DNA of 12,996 nucleotides from Balneolaceae bacterium (lineage in GTDB: Bacteria; Bacteroidota; Rhodothermia; Balneolales; Balneolaceae): assembly GCA_007117235.1 (NCBI GenBank), contig SKGY01000183.1:1-12996 (forward strand). Direction: 5' to 3'. Made by a program: the position numbers and the translations under genes. This document shows, piece by piece, positions 8,653-12,996 of this stretch (positions are counted from its first letter, which is position 1; each line of letters opens with the position of its first letter). A model generated the notes under the pieces. The model was not told where the DNA came from. It made no database searches and was given only the letters and a program-made list of their open reading frames with translations.

Positions 8653-10098
8653 ATGAAACATATCATAAAAACATACACCGGCACTCTCTCTGCTCTGCTG
8701 GTTTTTACACTGCTTTTATCAGCTTGTTCTGATGATGGCCCAACATCAATTGAAGAAGAGGAAGAAGTTGAGACGGTAGAGATACCTGACCAGCGACTAT
8801 TGGCACAAATACGCATTATTCTGGATATTGATGATGAGACAGACATTACTCCGGAAATGATGCTGGAAATCACAGAACTCAATCTCAATGCTTCAGATGA
8901 TTTTTCCGGCGATATAAGCGAAATCGCAGATTTAACAGGTATTGAGTACGCTTTAAATCTGGAGTATTTTAGAATAAGCTACACAGCAGTTACTGATCTG
9001 AGTCCGGTTAGCGATCTTGAGAATATTGAATATTTCAGAATCAACAATACAGGGATTACAGATATCAGTCCGATTGCTAATTACACTAACCTTACCTATT
9101 TCAACGCTAATACGGTGACAGGATTGACGGATATTAGTCCGCTTTTAGGTAATGCTAATCTTCACACCACGATTCTCCGTGACGTACCGATGGGCAATGC
9201 AGGATTAGAAACACTTCGAACATTCCCGATTATTCACAGAATCAACATGAGAGATACCGGGGTTACAGACATCAGTCCACTGCGTGAGATGATGGAGAAT
9301 GGTGCCCTGCTCGACTCAACACCGGGTGCACAGGAAGAAAATGGCGGTGCTGTTTTAGACTTTCGCGGTTTAAGCATTGAAGATTGGTCACCAATAGCTC
9401 CTTTTGTTGATCAAATCACTGATATAAGCGGAATGCCCGCAAATGCAGTTGTAAACTTCCCTGATTCAAATCTGGAAGATTTTATCAAAGCCTATCTCGG
9501 AGTTGATGCAGCTGATGATCTGACTACACTCTACCTCACAGGTTTAGACACTTTGAACGTAGCAGGAATCTTACCTATTTCTGATCTGACAGGATTGGAG
9601 TATGCACCAAATATCAGATATCTGCGATTTGGCGGAACAAGCGTTACTGACCTAACTCCGATTGCTGATCTTGAGAAAGTTGAATATCTGAGATTGAATG
9701 ATACAAATGTAACCGATATCTCTCCTATTGCAAACTACACAACCCTTACCTATTTCAATGCAAATACTGTAACCGGTTTGACTGACATTAGTCCGCTTGC
9801 AGGTAATGATGGACTTCAGGAAGCAATCTTAAGAAATGTTCCGTTTGGAAATGCGGGTATGTCAACACTGCGTGATCTGCTTTCATTATACAGAATCAAC
9901 ATGCGTAACACCGGTGTTACAGACATAACAGTGCTCGGTGAGATGATGGCTGACGGTGCACTTCTCGACTCCACAGAAGGAGCAGAAGAAGCAGGTGGTG
10001 CAACACTCGATCTTCGGGAACTGAACGTTAACGACTGGTCACCAATTGAACCATATCTAGAGCAGATTTCAAATTTGGATGGTTATCCAAGCGAGTAA
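8653..10098 (+). CDS. Internalin-like LRR lipoprotein built from two copies of one domain
   Basis: The 481-aa protein has a lipoprotein signal (LLSAC, Cys25) followed by SDDG and an acidic stretch, which favours surface display. Two homologous modules follow: about 44-262 and 269-479. Each begins with an LRR N-terminal cap (IPDQRLLAQI and FPDSNLEDFI), continues with SDS22/internalin-like repeats of the L-x-x-T-x-V-T-D-L/I-S-P-I-A type, shares NANTVTGLTDISPL (151 and 369, offset 218), then RINMRxTGVTDI, EMMxxGALLDST and a closing DWSPI. LRR modules of this type bind proteins or glycans; no catalytic site is seen. The gene lies 19 bp after the propeller lipoprotein and is the last of the right-facing set. 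Partner unknown. The two modules differ at many synonymous sites, so the duplication is not recent. Confidence 0.88.
   Translation: MKHIIKTYTGTLSALLVFTLLLSACSDDGPTSIEEEEEVETVEIPDQRLLAQIRIILDIDDETDITPEMMLEITELNLNASDDFSGDISEIADLTGIEYALNLEYFRISYTAVTDLSPVSDLENIEYFRINNTGITDISPIANYTNLTYFNANTVTGLTDISPLLGNANLHTTILRDVPMGNAGLETLRTFPIIHRINMRDTGVTDISPLREMMENGALLDSTPGAQEENGGAVLDFRGLSIEDWSPIAPFVDQITDISGMPANAVVNFPDSNLEDFIKAYLGVDAADDLTTLYLTGLDTLNVAGILPISDLTGLEYAPNIRYLRFGGTSVTDLTPIADLEKVEYLRLNDTNVTDISPIANYTTLTYFNANTVTGLTDISPLAGNDGLQEAILRNVPFGNAGMSTLRDLLSLYRINMRNTGVTDITVLGEMMADGALLDSTEGAEEAGGATLDLRELNVNDWSPIEPYLEQISNLDGYPSE
8782..10089 (+). repeat. Intragenic tandem duplication within the LRR gene
   Basis: Copy A about 8782-9438 and copy B about 9457-10089 encode aligned modules with an offset of 654 bp. 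The best-conserved block encodes NYTxLTYFNANTVTGLTDISPL near 9079-9150 and 9730-9805. Base differences there fall mostly at third positions. Confidence 0.85.
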
Positions 10099-10123
10099 GC
10101 TTCTCTAACCAAAGCAATAATTT

Positions 10124-10154
10124 CAAAGGCCGTGATTAATCATCATGGCCTTTG
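10124..10154 (+). terminator. Long hairpin terminator after the LRR gene
   Basis: CAAAGGCCGTGAT (10124-10136) pairs with ATCATGGCCTTTG (10142-10154), 13 bp with one G-U pair and a 5-base loop. It starts 25 bp after the LRR stop. The 3' T tract is short and interrupted, so it may act as a terminator or as a transcript-end stabiliser. Confidence 0.72.
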
Positions 10155-10161
10155 TTATACT

Positions 10162-10312
10162 GGTAGGGAAGGATTTAATATCACGGTCATCCTGATGTAG
10201 ATCAGGATCTCCTGCCGTTTATAGAGATGGGAGATGCTGAACTAAGCTTACCCACCGAATCCGCCAACCTGCGAAACAGGCGGGTTCAGCATGACGATTA
10301 AGTCATCCTACC
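10162..10312. repeat. Palindromic REP/MITE-like intergenic element
   Basis: Nested inverted repeats lie between two convergent genes. Outer arms GGTAGG (10162-10167) and CCTACC (10307-10312), with TTTAAT (10174-10179) facing ATTAA (10297-10301). Inside are GTCATCCTGA (10186-10195) against TCAGCATGAC (one mismatch, ending near 10295), and TCAGGATCTCC against GGAGATGCTGA. An inner hairpin pairs GAATCCGCC (from 10257) with GGCGGGTTC. The GTCATCCTGA...TCAGGATCTC theme is one I recall as a dispersed intergenic repeat in Bacteroidota/Balneolota genomes; copy number cannot be tested here. No ORF of note lies inside. Confidence 0.6.
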
Positions 10313-10328
10313 TTCGAAAGATGTACTA

Positions 10329-11072
10329 TCAATATCTAACACTACTTAGATGTAACCCGCTTGCCGGGGCTGATGGTGCTTTCTGTTTTTGAGCACTGTT
10401 GCTAAGTAAATTCTTGAGGTGATCAACCTCCTGCTTACCGGAGGCGATATCAGTCATCAATCCAACCAACCGGCGGACCATATGTCGTAAAAAACGATTC
10501 CCTTCAATTCGGTACTCCAACAAGTTGCCATCCGAATGCCACTCGCTTTTTGTGATAGTACTGATTGTTGTCATCTCCTCTTCATCGGGAGGAATACAGA
10601 AGTTGATAAAGTCATGCTCCCCTAAAATCAGTCTGGCACACTGATCAAGCAGTTTTAAATCCAGTTTATTGTGAACATACCACGCCGTATTTCTGATTAA
10701 TGGTGCCGGCTGCGTTGTAATTTTATACAGGTACTCTCTTGATAAAGCATCGAATCTGGCATGAAATTCTTTGGAAACAGGCTCTATATTTTTGAGGGAG
10801 ACGTCATCCGGTAACAATCCTCTCATTGCGTGAATGATCTTTTCAGGATCAAATTTTTCCGGTAGATCAACATGCGCCGTTTGGTTAATTGCATGTACAC
10901 CTGCATCTGTTCGTCCCTGACCAATTATATCAATCGGGAATTGATAAATGGTGGCAAATGCCTCTTCAATCACCCCTTCAACAGTTCTGACATCGGGCTG
11001 AATCTGCCACCCGCTAAAATCGGTGCCGTCATATTCGAAGGTGAGTTTGTAGCGTGTAGTCTCAGTGCTCAT
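10329..11072 (-). CDS. truA: tRNA pseudouridine(38-40) synthase TruA
   Basis: The 247-aa cytoplasmic enzyme isomerises uridines 38-40 in the anticodon arm of tRNAs. The catalytic Asp is D56 in GQGRTDAGVHA (51-61). Other family motifs are the N-terminal YDGTDFSGWQ (14-23), ARFDALSREYLYKI (105-118, with stacking Tyr114), GEHDFINF (151-158) and NRFLRHMVRRLVG (192-204), with the closing SGLHL strand. Length is normal for the family. The start ATG overlaps the stop of the upstream DUF5683 gene by one base (TAATG), which indicates translational coupling and a two-gene operon. The gene ends next to the palindromic element at 10162-10312. Confidence 0.97.
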   Translation of the reverse strand: MSTETTRYKLTFEYDGTDFSGWQIQPDVRTVEGVIEEAFATIYQFPIDIIGQGRTDAGVHAINQTAHVDLPEKFDPEKIIHAMRGLLPDDVSLKNIEPVSKEFHARFDALSREYLYKITTQPAPLIRNTAWYVHNKLDLKLLDQCARLILGEHDFINFCIPPDEEEMTTISTITKSEWHSDGNLLEYRIEGNRFLRHMVRRLVGLMTDIASGKQEVDHLKNLLSNSAQKQKAPSAPASGLHLSSVRY

Positions 11073-11713
11073 TAAAATCGAAGGTTGAATTGAGCAGCAA
11101 TTCCATTCGTGCCGTCAACAGGAAGTATCACTAAATCAGGCAGTGATTGATGATTTCGTGCTCGATTGTAAGCACTGATTCCGCTGATCACTCGATTCAC
11201 CACCATAAAAGCACCAAGAACGGGAATTTGATTTCTTAACCGATCACGATTTGACCTGAGTTCACGATATCGACGACGGTCATCGGGATCATCCCATTGC
11301 CATCTATTTTCAGGAGTGTCTTCAATCAACCGATGCCAGTTTCTTGATCTCAACTGAAAATCATTGTACTCATGAAGGGAATTAAAATCACCCATTGCTA
11401 ATTGAAATGAGCGCTCTTTATTCGATATATCAACTCCTGCACTGAGATTTGAAAGTGTGATATATTTTTGCTGCAGATTAGCTGTTCGTGCATTTAATCC
11501 AAAAATTGAACCTATGAGTATGGCGTCTGTGCCAAGATGAACTTTCCCACGATTCCAACTCTCTTTGTCTGCATAGTAGTGCCCCCATCCGGGAACTGCT
11601 AATGATCTTAAAAATGCACCACGTGGATCGGGATCATTTTGAGCTTTGATCTCCTGTACTGAGAGTATCAAAAATAAAGCAGTTAACGAATATGTGAAAA
11701 GCTGTTTTTGCAC
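11072..11713 (-). CDS. DUF5683-family secreted or membrane protein
   Basis: The 213-aa protein has an N-terminal signal peptide (about 1-24, cleavage after IKA) and the DUF5683 hallmark SLAVPGWGHYYAD (37-49) just after a short linker. A second hydrophobic stretch (about 60-73) and a third near 165-182 suggest membrane association, with a charged Arg/Asp-rich middle (about 120-162). It ends in NLRF. Function of the family is unknown; it is typical of Bacteroidota and relatives. It is the first gene of a pair with truA (one-base stop/start overlap), a pairing that probably reflects shared expression more than shared function. Confidence 0.82.
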   Translation of the reverse strand: MQKQLFTYSLTALFLILSVQEIKAQNDPDPRGAFLRSLAVPGWGHYYADKESWNRGKVHLGTDAILIGSIFGLNARTANLQQKYITLSNLSAGVDISNKERSFQLAMGDFNSLHEYNDFQLRSRNWHRLIEDTPENRWQWDDPDDRRRYRELRSNRDRLRNQIPVLGAFMVVNRVISGISAYNRARNHQSLPDLVILPVDGTNGIAAQFNLRF

Positions 11714-11735
11714 TAATTGTATTGATCAAAGCTTT

Positions 11736-11783
11736 ATTGTGAAATCTTTCTTTAAAGTAAAGATTTGAAATTGGGTTCACAAT
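11736..11783. repeat. Nested inverted repeat between folD and the DUF5683-truA pair
   Basis: Outer arms ATTGTGAA (11736-11743) and TTCACAAT (11776-11783), inner arms AAATCTTT (11742-11749) and AAAGATTT (11759-11766), and a loop that itself contains the palindrome CTTTAAAG (11750-11757). No T tract follows in the folD direction, so an operator or RNA structure is as likely as a terminator. It occupies most of the 84-bp gap. Confidence 0.55.
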
Positions 11784-11797
11784 CAATAGTCAAGTTC

Positions 11798-12691
11798 TTA
11801 GTCTTCAGGATAGATCGATTTTTTCGCGGCAAGTAGTGTGTTTTTCATCAGCATGGCTACGGTCATTGGTCCAACTCCACCCGGAACAGGAGTAATCCAG
11901 CTCGCTTTCTTTTTAATGCTTTCAAAATCACAATCTCCAACAAGTTTATACCCCTTTTCTGTAGTTTCATCGGCAACCCTGTTGATTCCAACATCAATTA
12001 CCACTGCCCCCTCTTTAACCATCTCAGCTTTTATCAGATTTGGCTGACCTGCTGCGACAACCAGAATATCTGCTGAAATGGTATGAATGGTGATGTCTTT
12101 AGTAAATTTATGGCAAATAGTAGTTGTAGCTTTTCCGGCTGTATTCTCTCTTGAAAGCATAATGGCCATCGGTGAACCAACAATGTTACTCGCTCCAACC
12201 ACAACAGCATGCTTCCCTTTTGTAGGGATGCTGTAATATTTAAATAGTTCAAAAATGCCTGCAGGCGTACACGATTTAAACGTTGGCTGATCTACAGTTA
12301 ATCTCCCAACATTCATAGGATGAAAACCATCCACATCTTTCCGGTGATCGATGCTCTCAATTACATCATGTGATGATAAGTGAGAAGGCAATGGCAGCTG
12401 GACTAAGATTCCATCAATTTTGTTATCTGTATTGAATGAACGAATCACTTTTTTCAATTCCTTAGCTGAAACTGTATCCGGAAGATGCGTAGTATCTGTA
12501 TCGATCCCCACCTCTTTACATGAACGGGTTTTAGCCCCGATATACGCTGTTGACGCAGGATCAGTTCCAACCTGTAACACTTTCAAAAATGGCCGACGAT
12601 TACCGGCAGCAACCCAGTTCTCAACATCTTCTCTGATTTGCTGTTTCAGTTCAGTAGCTACTTTTTTTCCGTCGATTAGTTGTGCAGACAT
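11798..12691 (-). CDS. folD: Bifunctional methylenetetrahydrofolate dehydrogenase/cyclohydrolase FolD
   Basis: The 297-aa cytoplasmic enzyme converts 5,10-methylene-THF to 5,10-methenyl-THF with NAD(P)+ and then to 10-formyl-THF, supplying one-carbon units for purines and fMet-tRNA. Catalytic residues are in place: Tyr50-x3-Lys54 in the SCKEVG region, Gln98 in ILVQLPLP and Asp121 in KDVDGFHP. The dinucleotide-binding motif is VVGASNIVGSPM (164-175), followed by ICHKFTKD, DVGINR (233-238) and the C-terminal TPVPGGVGPMT (267-277). Length is normal. The start ATG (12689-12691) is supported by the usual MSAQLIDGK opening. Its leader is made of ACTCCAA-type repeats, with the last unit running into the start codon. 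Confidence 0.97.
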   Translation of the reverse strand: MSAQLIDGKKVATELKQQIREDVENWVAAGNRRPFLKVLQVGTDPASTAYIGAKTRSCKEVGIDTDTTHLPDTVSAKELKKVIRSFNTDNKIDGILVQLPLPSHLSSHDVIESIDHRKDVDGFHPMNVGRLTVDQPTFKSCTPAGIFELFKYYSIPTKGKHAVVVGASNIVGSPMAIMLSRENTAGKATTTICHKFTKDITIHTISADILVVAAGQPNLIKAEMVKEGAVVIDVGINRVADETTEKGYKLVGDCDFESIKKKASWITPVPGGVGPMTVAMLMKNTLLAAKKSIYPED

Positions 12692-12749
12692 TGGAGTACT
12701 TAGAGTTTTGGAGTTTATGAGTTTGGAGTACTTGGAATTTTGAAGTGCT
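12691..12749 (-). repeat. Degenerate ACTCCAA repeat array forming the folD leader
   Basis: Read on the minus strand, the stretch is about seven 7-9-base units (ACTTCAAA, ATTCCAAGT, ACTCCAA, ACTCATAA, ACTCCAAA, ACTCTAAGT, ACTCCA) ending at the folD ATG. On the plus strand TTGGAGTACTT occurs twice (12691-12701 and 12723-12733). I recall similar TTTGGAATTT-type tracts near four-helix-bundle genes in Bacteroidota. Confidence 0.65.
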
Positions 12750-12755
12750 AAGAGG

Positions 12756-12996
12756 TTATCTTTTGTTTTTCGATTTGAGTTTAACTATTGCTGATGTAAA
12801 TATACCGATTAATTCACTTGCTTCATTTTTGAGTTCATCCCGAGTTTGAGTATCTCCCCAGTCAGTTCTTTCGATAACTTTCAGCCAAAATTCTGTTTCA
12901 CCTGCTTCAGTTACACAGATGTTCATCTTATGAATAAAGTCCTTGACACTTCTTGACTTGTTTGCTTCAGAATAGTTAGCACCTACACTTGTACCC
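12756..12996 (-). CDS. Four-helix-bundle protein, S23/IVP-like (TIGR02436 type), 5' end outside window
   Basis: Translating the minus strand from 12995 gives 79 residues and then TAA (12756-12758). It begins GTSVGANYSEA and continues SVKDFIHKMNICVTEAGETEFWLKVI, the conserved core of the 23S rRNA intervening-sequence protein/four-helix-bundle family (PF05635/TIGR02436). About 40-45 N-terminal residues are missing at the window edge. The fold is an all-helical bundle that forms pentamers in known members (the related Avd protein binds nucleic acid); the cellular role of free-standing copies is unknown. It lies on the same strand and just upstream of folD, separated by the ACTCCAA array. Confidence 0.88.
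   Translation of the reverse strand, partial: GTSVGANYSEANKSRSVKDFIHKMNICVTEAGETEFWLKVIERTDWGDTQTRDELKNEASELIGIFTSAIVKLKSKNKR

Noticed and set aside
12165..12200. FolD has Ala in GASNIVG where many homologues have GRS, and HKFT where others have HS-K/R-T, hinting at altered NADP/NAD preference
   Set aside because: As I recall, E. coli FolD itself has GASNIVG and HRFT and uses NADP, so this is a common subtype and not a sign of altered cofactor use.
12420..12743. 107-aa plus-strand ORF over the folD start
   Set aside because: It is antisense to the conserved N-terminal part of folD and to the repeat leader, with no family resemblance.

Overview
The window looks like a chromosomal segment from a Gram-negative member of the Bacteroidota/Balneolota group, most likely a Balneolaceae-type organism. 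This is an inference. It rests on a TonB receptor with an N-terminal carboxypeptidase-regulatory-like domain, a run of Cys-anchored lipoproteins with Asp-rich +2/+3 residues, a DUF5683 protein, a TIGR02436-type four-helix-bundle gene, moderately AT-rich DNA, and A/C-rich leaders without Shine-Dalgarno sequences. I see no tRNA, rRNA, CRISPR array, insertion sequence or phage gene.

Layout. (1) 1-2499 (+): the 3' part of a Ser/Thr kinase-TM-TPR receptor; its start lies outside the window. (2) 2503-3141 (-): a lipoprotein form of family I inorganic pyrophosphatase, tail-to-tail with the kinase. (3) 3142-3343: a divergent intergenic region with four TAAC motifs at an exact 11-bp period and a sigma70-like promoter candidate facing right. 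(4) 3344-10098 (+): an envelope gene set made of a TonB-dependent receptor, a beta-helix lipoprotein, an intrinsic terminator, a beta-propeller lipoprotein with a TTG start, and an LRR lipoprotein made of two copies of one domain, ended by a long hairpin. (5) 10162-10312: a palindromic REP/MITE-like element between convergent genes. (6) 10329-11713 (-): a DUF5683 gene overlapping truA by one base. (7) 11736-11783: a nested inverted repeat. (8) 11798-12691 (-): folD, whose leader consists of degenerate ACTCCAA repeats. (9) 12756-12996 (-): the 3' part of a four-helix-bundle (S23/IVP-like) gene.

How it may work together. The right-facing genes encode an outer-membrane transporter and three lipoproteins, two of which carry C-x-D-D sequences resembling the Bacteroidota surface-export signal. 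The divergent gene encodes a pyrophosphatase that would act outside the cytoplasm and release phosphate. The 11-bp phased repeats between them are spaced like sites for OmpR/PhoB-type response regulators. My working hypothesis is a co-regulated surface scavenging locus, possibly for phosphorylated or pyrophosphate-containing substrates; the sequence does not prove the substrate. The right-hand third (truA, folD) is housekeeping DNA decorated with small repeats.
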